Position numbers and translations under genes: made by a program | The notes under the pieces: generated by a model | What the model was told of the DNA's origin: nothing | Seen by the model: the letters and a program-made list of their open reading frames with translations, nothing else | The model's database searches: none | Assembly (NCBI GenBank): GCA_003999685.1 | Contig: CP021225.1 | Location: 1,302,001-1,366,000 of the forward strand | Source of the DNA: Taiwanofungus camphoratus | Taxonomy: Eukaryota > Basidiomycota > Agaricomycetes > Polyporales > Taiwanofungaceae | Reading direction: 5' to 3' | Length of the DNA stretch: 64,000 nucleotides | In this document: piece after piece, positions 11,907 through 22,253 of the stretch | How positions within the stretch are numbered: position 1 is the stretch's first letter | Layout of the letters: each line of letters starts with the position of its first letter

Positions 11907-14900
11907 ATAATGTTCCTGTTGCGTGCTGAGGGTAGAAAGAGACGAGAAAAGAGAAGAGATGGACTAGGAACAGGAAGTAGGAACGAGGAAAGAAGGAATA
12001 GAACAGAAGCAAGTGCGATAGCCGGAAGACAAGTGACTGAAGTTGAGAGAAAACAAGCAAGCTCGCTGCTGTCTTTCCGTCACAAAGAGTGGACGGGTGC
12101 GGGGAATGTCGGTCGTCGTCGTCGTCGTTGGCGAGAAGAGGGGGAAGCGGGTTCTGTACGCTTGATGAGGCTCAATTCCTCAAAAGTTCCCAGAAGGACC
12201 CCGACACACCCTGTTCCGGGCGGCTGTGATATCCTCTTGACTACTTATTGCGCAACACTCGCCCACTTTTTAATTTTCTGTTCAACATTTTCAGTCACTC
12301 TGATGAAGACGATGGGCATTGTGAATATCTAGTAGATGGTCAGTGTGAGAGACTGGATATGCCTGGTCCGTGCCCTGCGCTCGGGGTCCTTGCGCGTGTT
12401 GCGGTTCGAGACTGCATTTCCTTCCGCGAATTGGGATTTCCATCTTCTATCAAGCAATGTCAATCACAATTGTTGTTACTCGCTAACAAATACTGTGAAC
12501 ACTGAATAGTCGTCTGTAGCTCAGTCTTTTCGTACACTGACGGATTTATCGTCGAGCCCTGGCTGTGAACATTTCTCTCCCAACATTGAATTATTTGTTT
12601 GGCAGCAGTCCGGCACGGTGCGGTGACCGCAGCAGTAAGGCCGTGCGTAGCATTGATATTTCAACAGCTAGACATAATGACATCTGTACATAGTTATCAT
12701 CACCGTGACCCGTCCGCTCTACTGATGACCATCGGCACACTTATCGTCGCGGACGGACCTCGTCTAGGCGAGTTTTGTGGTCCCGGGACAGTGTTTGTAG
12801 CTGGTGACAACTAACAAGTTCGTAGACACCGCCTTAAGGCCTTGAAGCCCTCCGTGCTTCGCACTTTCGCACCGCATAAGGCGTCACGATGGCAAAATCT
12901 GTCCCAAGTCCTTGTTTCACTTCGCGTTCCCACAAGACCTCGTCCTTATTGCTGCTCATGATCAATGCTTGCACCTGACAGTCTGACACGACGTATGCAC
13001 GGCGAATGGAAGCTGGCCTAGCTGAGAAACACCGCCCCGAGTTAATTTTACTGCTGAGGGGGAAACCCAATTGAGAGCCCCGCATGAAACCCTGCTGTTC
13101 TTGTATCATTATGTGGTTTGCCTCCTTGCGTATCTCTGCAAGATCATCAGCGCTTAGGCTCTTATCAAATTGCCGTGCGAGTCGTTCATCTTTAAGGCCA
13201 CTTGTGTGATACGTCCGGTCATCCTGATATATCGGTCAACTCGTCGTTCCGTGAGTGATCTTTTTCGCCGAATGGTAGCTACTGTCTATGTTTTCCTCTG
13301 ACTGAATTTGCGATGGAGGGTATGCTACTTTGCAGCGATGTTGGCAGCCTATGGGGCAGTCCTCGAGCAGTGGGTGATGAACCAGGGCGCGTCTGACCCG
13401 GGCTAGCTATTCAGAACATTTTTCGTTGGTGATTTTCTTGTCAAATATGGCATGTTGCTGCCTAGATCGTCGCTTATGTGTCACCTATGCCATGCTCGTC
13501 TCGCTCTGCTCATACGAGGCGCTTATACGAGGCGCTAGTGCGGGCGTTTTTCGGCGTGAATGGAAACGAATACAACAGTAAAAGATTTGAAGTCAGATGT
13601 TGGAATGTGAGGGGGCGAGTAAATAGGGCTCGGCGATAGCACTGGCATCGGGCCCCTCCTCTCAGTGTCTGCGTTGAAAATAACTTCACCGCCAGAACGG
13701 CCGGGATCGTGCCCTTCGGTCATGCTCTGCTACGCATCTCGCCTACCATCTTAGACTTGATTAGCCTGGCTTCGGGGATACCGAGAGTGGACGACAGTAG
13801 CTCAAGGCGGTACTTTTGTTCCTCCTATAATTTCGTCGCACTGACCTCAATGCAAAGTATTCCAGACATGTTCTAGACTGGAATGGCCTTCCATACTGTG
13901 GCGCCCGTCGCGTGTGTGGTTCAGTGCGTACCTGCATTACCATCCGAGGACGATAGCTGACTTTGGCATGTAGCTTCACCTTGGGGGGCATGAATTCTTA
14001 TAAATGTTCTGTTGTGGGCCAACACGTGCGCCGACGTGCAGCTGGCAGACGCATCAGATCCTTTTCCGTTTGGTTCAAGAACGTCGGCCAAACAAGGTAG
14101 CATTGCCTTCCTAGCAATAATATCTGTGCCTTCAATGTCGATGTGGAGTCTCACTCTCGTGATTGATGCTTTCCTTGTTTTGGCATTTCCCATCCAGGCA
14201 TATTGCTGGCGACAACAGGTGCAGATGGATTGAACACCAAAGAAGATAACAATTTTTACGCTTGAGGATGAGCTTGTGATGCTGACCTTGACAGAGGGCT
14301 AGTAGTGCAGCCACAGGCGGACGGGAGTCCGGTCTGGACAATGATGGAGATGAACGCACAATGAACGCGTCCTACGACGACACGACGACAGAAATGGAGA
14401 ACAACCTCATGTTTGTAGGTGGCAACATCATCACAACAGTGTCAACCTTGACGACGTTCGGCTGGTCTATGCACTCGTCTTATGTCGCAAAATTTCTCCC
14501 CTGTCTGGCTCTCATTGAGTGAGTTTTTGCATGCAATTTCCATTGCTGTTGTTTCGTGTTTCTACTGAATTGCCTAGGTTCATATGATTTCCATCTCCAT
14601 TCACCAGACCGCATTAATTGTACTTTCTCAGAGTCCTGCATCTCTCCTGACTGGAGTCCACTATTTGATATTGGGTCATTTGGTCGCTCTAACAGTCCTA
14701 GTAAAAAAAATTCATCATTTAGATCAAGAGTGTCCTTGTACCAACGACATACGCTCCAGTAAAGATGCTCAATCACTGCGATGCGAATTTAAATAACATC
14801 ATTGTTCGGATGGCTAGGTATAGCTCAGGGTAAATTCGGTGGAGAAATAGGGAGTGTACAGTGTGCAACAGTGCAACCACCACAACCCTACTCCCCTACA

Positions 14901-15398
14901 AAAAGCATAAAGTCTTCTAATCAACATTGACAGTTCTCGGCTCCCTCACCGTTGTGAAATGATGGTGGCCAACGGTTTACAGACTTCGCGCAGGTACGTC
15001 TTGGTATTGTGGCTCAAATTACTGTAGAATAGCCTGAAGGGCGGCAAGTTTGATATGAAGAGCTGCCTGCTGCTCGCTGGACTATCGCTAGGCATTGAAA
15101 ATGGGACCTACGAATAACACAGACGAAATACATCATCTTGCGAAGTTGCATCGGCGTCGTTCGGACGGAATAGAACTTATGGAGCTGATTTACCGTAATT
15201 AAATTGAGGATCAACAGCCGTCAAGGGCTTCAGAGCCATTGCAATCAATTACGTAGGGACAGATGATCCTGTCGCTGGCATGACCGGTACAAATGCAATA
15301 ACGCATCCTCTATACGTTCCTTAAGAAGCCTATAGTTCCAGAATGGAAGAGGGGTGTTGAGATGTGATTAGTTATATGTGCGCTACGAATACAGATTG
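11907..15398. other. Gene-poor stretch of 3.5 kb
   Basis: The region begins with the PBP1 5' side, where a GTCGTCGTC-type trinucleotide run lies near 12,110-12,130. It then holds only short unconnected frames. A short direct repeat (ATACGAGGCGCT) occurs twice near 13,513-13,536. The only frame with protein-like composition is the minus-strand exon listed separately at 12,834-13,230. I see no transposon ends or RNA genes. Confidence 0.5.
12834..13230 (-). CDS. Possible exon of an unknown protein
   Basis: An open minus-strand frame of about 130 codons starts after an AG that could be a splice acceptor and ends at TAA 12836-12834. Its composition is protein-like and charged (for example ADDLAEIRKEANHIM, NKDEVLWEREVKQGLG). 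I found no convincing upstream exon and recognise no family. It may be the 3' exon of a decayed gene or a chance frame. Confidence 0.25.
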
Positions 15399-16532
15399 CT
15401 ATGATGACTGGCTAGAGGTAGGCTTGCGGTCCTCGAATTTTGGTGCCATCTCGTATCCACCAAATCCTTGCGAAGCCTGGAGGATATCGTCGGGTGCATC
15501 CGGTTCTAGATGTCCTTGCGCGTTTCTTCGGGCCCTAAGTCAGAGCAAGAAATTCAGTAAGAACCACAGGAGGTCAGTTCGAAAATTCACTTGAAGAATG
15601 TGTAGGACAACACGACATCATCTAGATTTCTGCAAGCAGGATCGTCCAGGGCATCCTTATCGATGAAGAATAGGAGAGGCATATCGACTTCTTCGCCGGC
15701 CAGCAGCTTTTGTTCTTCAAAGCAGAAACACTCGACCTTGCTAAAATACGGGGCGATCTAAATCGCAAAAGCGGGGATCAATCATTGGACCATGCAATAC
15801 TTGTAAAGACAGATACCCTATCAGGCGTCACATTGTAGGTCGCAATACCAATAATGTCGTGCTTGGAATTATTCTTTGCCTTGTAGAAGGCTAGGCTCGT
15901 CTCGCCGGGAAGCACACTCACAAATTTCTGCTGCGGCGTGAATGTCCAGGGGAGCGCATCCGACGTGTCTGCGTTGAAATGCACCTTGATGCGCTTCGCA
16001 TTCTCGACAGGGACGAGCCGTTCTGCCTCAAACTTGCCCATGCCGACCTTAGGAGTGCCCGCGAACCCGGTAGCCGCACAGAACATGCGATAGAGCGGGA
16101 CCGCAGCGTATGTCGCGCCCACAGCGAGAACAATCTAAGGAGGTAACAAGGTGGGATCAGAGAGCAAAATCACTGGTGTGCAGCAATGTGTACGTACCAC
16201 CGCGGAGGTGTACATCAGCAGGCTACGATTCCTAGCAGCATAAGCCGCCTGTCGGGATACATGATGTCGTGAAGGTCTCGGAGGTGGTGAACTACCTGAC
16301 GATGATGCCCCTGTGGACATTGTTCGCCATGCTTTTGGTGGGACAGAGGTCCACGAAATCCGCTGCCCTGAGGTTCTACATAGCCGAGGAAGCTGTTTGT
16401 GGTGACATTTGTTCTATTGCGGACTCAGCCATGGATATCATAGTCTCGGAATCTCAGACTTACAATAGCCGCAAATGAGTGAAAACTGGTCGTGAAAGGC
16501 GGTCGCAACGATGCGGACCGGAGACAGTTCAT
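15399..16532 (-). CDS. COX11: Cytochrome c oxidase copper chaperone Cox11
   Basis: Five exons (16532-16464, 16413-16198, 16134-15817, 15757-15591, 15534-15399) join in phase to 301 residues. Exon 1 encodes a basic Ser-rich mitochondrial presequence (MNCLRSASLRPPFTTSFHSF). The single membrane helix follows RNRSLLMYTSAV and runs into VLAVGATYAAVPLYRMFC. The Cox11/CtaG domain has FNADTSDALPWTF, PGETSLAFY and the copper-binding CFCF motif (KVECFCFEEQ). It ends in a mushroom-type tail (APDDILQASQGFGGYEM). The protein delivers copper to the CuB site of cytochrome oxidase at the inner membrane. I prefer this start over the internal ATG at 16320 because it supplies the presequence and keeps the frame open. 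It is divergent from the J-protein gene, with 199 bp between. Confidence 0.95.
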
Positions 16533-16731
16533 CAGAGCCAGTGACAACAACAGACGGCTGCGGGCGTCTTCTCTTCCGACCTCGACGTCCACGCTCTCGA
16601 CCACAACGCAATTAGCTTTATTTCTCAACTCGGGCAACTTTTCGGTCAGTCTACACGTGGAAGAGCGTCGTCTCTAAGTTCCTTTCCATACAAACTTGTT
16701 CGATTGGAAAGCGAGCATAACAAGCCCCCCA

Positions 16732-17796
16732 ATGTCTGCGCAAGCATCTACCTCTACTTCTGCAGGTACGGGTTCAGATGTCGATATCGAGAAACTTCTC
16801 AGTCGGGAGGCTACTGCCTTCCAAAGGGAGATGGAGGTCGAGCGGATCCTGAAGGCCTTCAAGCTGAAGTATGTCACATCACTAGGCTCTGACTGTTGTT
16901 GATCGCTTTCCCCCTGATCGTTCCCCTTGAACAGTCCGTACGAGATTCTTGACATTAACGAAGACGCTTCGCCCGAAGACATCAAGAAGAAATACAGACA
17001 GCTCTCGCTTTGTGAGCCTACCCACCTCCGGCGCACACCCGTGGCCTGCCCCCTGATGTCCGCGTATTGATATATTGATGGCACCCTCGTACGTTGTCTG
17101 ATATCTAGTCATCCATCCTGACAAGACCCCCCACGCTCGCGCACCAGATGCATTCGATCTCCTCAAGAAGGTCTGTTCCTCTAACTCATGCGTTTTCCGG
17201 TACACCCGCATACAGTTCATCCCTTGATTCGTTCATATGTTCAAGCTAGAATACATAGCTGACATCATTAATAACCTAGGCCGAATCTGAGCTGTCGGAC
17301 AAGACCAAGCGAGAAGAACTGGATGCAGTGATCAGCCAAGCGCGAGCGGTTTTATTGAAGTCGCTGAACCTCCCGACCAACACTCCTGACAACGACCCCC
17401 GACTGAAAAACCTTACACCGCCATGGCGCCAGCAATTTTTAGCCAAAGTGAAGGAGTTCCTCATCGACGAGGAGGTTCGACGCAGGAAGTGAGACAATCT
17501 GGGCCAGTATCACATGCACAATTGAACTGACGATGCCACAGAGCAGTCAAAATGAATTTGGCCAATGAGGGTCTTGAAGCCCGCAAGAAGGAAGAGGAAG
17601 TCAACGCGAAGAAGCGCAAGGCCGAGGATGACGCCCGGTGGGAAGGTATGCATAGTCCAGACTAAGTCGACAAAAATTCTTTCGTTGATACCGACTGTGT
17701 ATCCTAGAGAACCGCGACCAACGCGTAGACAGTTGGCGGTCCTTTACCAACACGAAGAACAAGAAAAAGAAGTCCAAGATCGCCATCCTGGGGTGA
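16732..17796 (+). CDS. spf31: J-domain splicing protein, DNAJC8/Spf31 type
   Basis: Six exons (16732-16868, 16935-17011, 17109-17170, 17280-17488, 17542-17645, 17708-17796) give 225 residues. A short N-terminal region leads into a J domain with NPYEILDINEDASPEDIKKKYRQLS and an intact HPD motif (FIHPDKTPHARAPDAFDLL). A long charged helix rich in Lys/Glu follows (EGLEARKKEEEVNAKKRKAEDD). It ends in a lysine cluster. This layout matches DNAJC8 in animals and Spf31 in fission yeast, J proteins found with spliceosomal complexes. The length agrees with the family. All splice joins are in phase. Confidence 0.93.
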
Positions 17797-18108
17797 TCGC
17801 TCCTCGCTTGTGCAGCGCACGTACCCAGGGATTACACTTCTGTTATCATCTACCCTCGTGCATGTCGCTTACAGGTTGTACTTAACATTATCCGTTTCTC
17901 GCATATCGCTGCTGTATAGTTCCATGTTGATAATACGTAAATAGATGATCTGACAGTCTACACCTGCAGTTCGTACACGTTCGCGAAAGCGTAAAAAAGC
18001 AGTCTGCAATGGGTTCGATGGGTATAAGTGTGTCCGCTCCCTTATCGTCCTTTGCCCCTCACCTCCTCTGTCATCGCCCCAACCTTCTGCAACTTCAGGC
18101 TTTACAAC
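17797..18108. other. Convergent spacer between the J-protein gene and RMI1
   Basis: The 3' UTRs of two convergent genes. No feature seen. Confidence 0.6.
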
Positions 18109-20059
18109 TCAGTCCGACAATATGATTACTTCGTCTGCTTCTGCATCCAGGCTCGCTATCCGCCTGCGCACATGTCGCGTGGGTACAGGTACGTTCTCCT
18201 TGTCATCTTCCTCAGAATCGTCGATGGCGATCACATCCAAGTCGACCCTGTCCATCGCCGCACTTCCGCCCTCTCCCTGTGCTGCTCCTATTCGACTGCT
18301 GCCAGCTGTACTGGGACCCGATCTTGATCCTGATCCTGACCCGGACGCTTCATTAGACGACTGAACACTTGTCCTCTGCGTAGCTGATGCACTTGTCCCG
18401 ACGAGAGTGGAAGTCGCGACTGTAGTCTGAGTCACTTGTGTTGGCCCTGCATTTAAACCAAGCGCCTCTCTCTCCATACGGTCTACTTGTTCGAGGAATG
18501 AGTCATCCGCGAAGTCGGACTCGAAGTCAAACTCATCGCTGGGTGCATTTGTGCTCATAGCCGTTCCTCGCGGAGGTTTCGCACTAACAAGGGTGGCGCT
18601 AGGGGTATCAAACTCGTCCTCGTCACTATCGGGCACGACGACCGGTGGTTGGCGGTGCGGGGAGAAGAGGCGCTCGCGTGCGAGGTCTGCGGAGGGATTT
18701 CGCACATATGCCCCGTGTGAACTTGCTCCGGGAGAGAAATAGCGGGAGTGCGTCTGCGTTCCGGGACGGTTGGCGGTGCGTGGGGGTGGCGTGGGCGATG
18801 GGCTACGTCCAGCACGACTGGGAAGCTTGCGGCGTCGCGGTTGCCCGGCGTCGTCGTCATGTGAGGGGCGTGAGGGGCCGGCGGCGAGCGGCGATGGCGG
18901 GTCTGAAAGTTCGCGGAGGGGAGAGCGGACAGATGTCATTTGCGCGACTTGCGCTCGCGCAGCTGCGGCCTCGGGGCGCGGATCGCCCTGGGCAGCGCCT
19001 GCAGCAGGATCTACAGCGGGGGCTGCGTCGGCGGCGGGTGCTACTGCCTCTGGGGCAGGGGCGTGCTCTGCAGGATCGTCTGGAAGACTGGCGCATGAGC
19101 CACCTAGGTCAGCTGCAGTGTTTAAGGTTTGTTACTTGACAGAAGGCTGCTCACCCGAGGCGTAAGCGGAGACTCCGCGCGAAGTCGCGGTCCTGCATTG
19201 CGTTGAGGTCCGCGTTCTGGTGACCTTTCATGATCACGGATTTAGGCTCTAGGAACGCGAGTCCTTTACGGACACAAACGTCTTTGAGGATCATCTAGTG
19301 AGCGGTCACGTGTGAATACAAGGGGCGCGACAAAGAAAATAAACGCGGGCCATTGGATGGTAGTAACACGCGTATGCATGGAACATTGATTGCACGCTGC
19401 AAGTCTCATGTGCCAGATGCGCGAAGCGAGAGCATGGAAGGCGCGTGGTAGGAGCGTGCACGTCAAAGAGGAATGATCTGTACTCACCTTGTACCCTAGC
19501 GGCGTCTCGCCAAGCTCAAGTTCTGGCAGACGACGATGTTCAATTGCCTGGAGGATTGTCGAGCCATCGCTCAGTTGGAAGCGAAGCATTGAACGAGGGT
19601 ATCTTGGGATAGGCCCTTCCTCATCATCATCATCCCCTCCTGCTAACCCCGCCATATCTGCGCGCTCGAGGCGGGCCTGCCGAACGTTCTGTAATGAAAA
19701 TGCGCTGTGGCCAATTTCGGTTATCGCTGTAATCTGAACAAGGATGGGACCGCGCAGGACAGTATTGCCTAGGTCAGCGAGGTTCTGTGGAAGACCTGTG
19801 CCGGTAATCATAGAATCCTGCAGGTCAGATTCAAGGAGTTGATTGTCGACGTGACGAAGGATTTCATCGAGTTGAGTTGTGGGGTTGAGGTTGAACTCGC
19901 TCTCAATCCAGGAGTAACAGCCTTCCAGCCATTCCTTGAAACAAGACGCTCGACTTAAAAGTTGATGAAAAAAGGGGTTAGTGATATACGCACAGGATCA
20001 ACTTGAGGTTTCGGGTATGTGCGTCTTAGCCATTGCGCTATTTGTGGTGGGGGAGCCAT
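18109..20059 (-). CDS. RMI1: RecQ-mediated genome instability protein Rmi1
   Basis: Read from ATG 20059. Exon 1 (MAPPPQIAQWLRRTYPKP) joins an exon starting at 19934 with EWLEGCYSWIESEF. The N-terminal helical RMI1 domain leads into the OB fold (GNTVLRGPILVQITAITEIG, GETPLGYK). Later exons start at 19294 and about 19087; the last acceptor is uncertain. OB fold 1 binds Top3 in the BLM/Sgs1-Top3-Rmi1 dissolvasome, which resolves double Holliday junctions. Unlike the small yeast protein, this one has a C-terminal tail of several hundred residues that is acidic, Ser/Pro-rich and probably disordered. The tail ends in DEVIILSD right at the stop, a good match to a SUMO-interacting motif; DVIAIDDSEEDD lies nearby. 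An ACGCGT box is at 20250-20255 upstream. Confidence 0.9.
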
Positions 20060-21654
20060 TGTCTGACAATGTCATCAGGTTGAGTTGCATAGCAACGAGA
20101 AACGTATATACGCACAAGATATAGAGAGAGTATATATGGAATACAAAATTAGTGCATGAACAGTAGGATACAGTCGTTAGACTTAGAGACCGTAGCAGCA
20201 GTCGATGAACGTGAAAGAACGCGGTTGTGGCATCCAAAGTGGAAATGAGACGCGTCTATGTGCGCGTCTACGCGACTCACGTGCACATCTTGCCTCGAGA
20301 CTGATCAAGTGGATATTGTAGGAGAGGAGGCAATGCTCATGTTTATTGATACCGTTTGATCTGTGGTCCAAAATTGTCGTCTATCAAAAGGTTCACAGCA
20401 GGAACAATTGTTCATTGAGGTATGGCTATCAGTCACGTACACTTGGACCTACTTTCAACCACTCACCTCTTAAATAGCGGATTATGGGAGCTACAGACAT
20501 GGCTAAGACGACCTCTGGAGTACTCTCGTTTGGACAGATCATCGTTGGGACAACGTCCCAGTGCCTGCGCTGGTATTCTTTGGAAAGGTGCGAGCTCTAC
20601 CATTTATTGACAGGGAAGGGTTACCTTATGGTCTTTCTAACCAACGTCAGCCGGATCTTTTCTCTTAGGTGTGGCACGTCCAGGAGCGATGCTAAGATGG
20701 ACCCATCTGCAAATTGAAAGCAGTGTTTGTCATAAGAGAGCGGAGATGCCAAAACGACATGCCATCGACTAGTGTTTGATAGGCGGGGTGTTTGTGCATG
20801 TTCGACCCAAGCTCAGATTGCCGTTATCGAGTCAGCCTCCAGAACCGCGCAATTGATCTACTTTGCGAACAGATTAGCGATGACTAGGATAGCCGGAAAC
20901 TAACGTCTCTTGCACGGGTCTGGTTAGCTATTCTCAGAGGTCGTACTGCTAACAATGTCTGTGATTGCGATCGCCACCAGCGGAGACGGCTGAACTCACC
21001 CTTCTACGCCAACAATTGGCACGACACGTTACCCTTCTTCTATCTCATCAAGTTCGTGTCACAGACTGCCTGCCTTCAGTCCCCTGGAAATGTATTAAGT
21101 CATTGCTGCTGTAGCTTATGCTTCCTTGGCAGCTTAAGTATGCAAGGGGCACAAAGGAATCGATGTTCTTCTCAAGATGAATAAACTTCCGTCGAGCTTA
21201 CTGATTCAGCTGGGGCTGTACCTTCCCAGAGCGCTATTGTGAGCTATCTCAAACCATCTCTCGAGATCTTCGACCATAAAGATCTTTGTTCCTCACAACC
21301 CTAGGGCAGCTCGACTGGGCATCACCTGCAATCTGATCCCTTACCAAGTCAGGTTAGTCTTCTGTCATTCCGCAGGGGGCATTGAAACTAATTCCTCGTT
21401 CTATGGTTCAGAAGCCAGTACCAATTGCTGGATTATGGCAAACAAACTGTTAAAGTCCTTCAGCCGAAGAATATCGCATGACCAAGCTGTATGGTACAAC
21501 AAATCGGTCATGAGCTTGCTGTGTCAGTGCGCGCCTTTTTTGTCTGTATCCGTAACAATTTAGCATTGAATCAAGCTAGCCAAGGCAAAGCTTTTGGGAC
21601 AGAACCTGTATTGAGATATTGAAGAGATGGCCGAGTTAGTTGGCTGATCGTGAA
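20060..21654. other. Gene-poor region upstream of RMI1
   Basis: About 1.6 kb with only short frames. Near the RMI1 start it holds an ACGCGT box (20250-20255) and a CACGTG-like site (around 20,279). No other supported gene; the downstream part may contain more of the P450 relic listed next, but I cannot align it by eye. Confidence 0.5.
20250..20255 (-). promoter_or_regulatory. ACGCGT (MCB-like) box upstream of RMI1
   Basis: A palindromic ACGCGT 191 bp upstream of the RMI1 ATG, in a stretch with further CGCG steps. ACGCGT is the MBF site of G1/S genes in yeasts; function here is inferred. Confidence 0.35.
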
Positions 21655-21830
21655 TATGCATGTCTTCTGTTACCGCAGCGACCTCTGGTTCCCTCACGCA
21701 GGCTCTGGAGCTCCTTGCTCTCCATCCGTACGTACAGGAGATGCCGCACCAGGAGATTGTGAAAGGTGGCCGTGACATTCGATACCTGGACTCTGTTCCG
21801 GGAGACTTTACGACGAGCTGTCGGTCTTTT
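21655..21830 (+). pseudogene. Cytochrome P450 relic (I-helix to K-helix piece)
   Basis: After a plausible acceptor, the plus strand encodes TSGSLTQALELLALHPYVQE then HQEIVKGGRDIRYLDSV. This matches the P450 I-helix and following region (TTS..L...L..LA.HP.VQE..R.EI, then YLD.V). The expected CRETLR of the K helix appears only in another frame (RETLRR directly after YLDSV), so a frameshift of about two missing bases separates them. No haem-binding Cys loop and no convincing N-terminal exons were found nearby. I read this as a broken copy of a host P450. Identification rests on a short segment. Confidence 0.45.
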
Positions 21831-22253
21831 TCTCTGACAGGTGATGTTTATATTATTACAGATACCACGAAGATCAGAATTCATCTCGCTTGCATGCAAC
21901 CTCTCCGTGATAGCTAACATTGACCGGTCGCATTAGTAAATATGTCATGAGGACGTGTCTCTGAGTAGTCTGCTAGACTGTACCGCTGTCGGGAATCTTG
22001 TGTACTCAAATGACTCGTGAATGGAGTAGATTCTGCAGCTTCCTTGAGCCGTTTAACACATTACATAGTGTTGAATGCGCCAACGTAGCTAGGTTTAGGC
22101 CGCCTCCAAAAGCTTCAATAATATGTGTGTGCTGAGCGCTACGTGAAGGTTGTTGCTCAGACCATTGCGATGAACTTTCCGAGCCTGCCCGTTCGCGGAG
22201 GCATTTGTTCCGCCATTTATTTTTCTACATAAGGTCGGATCTAATGATGCAAA

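Noticed and set aside
12390-12430. Possible tRNA B-box (GGTTCGAGAC) near 12,400
   Set aside because: No matching A-box, acceptor stem or anticodon arm could be folded around it.
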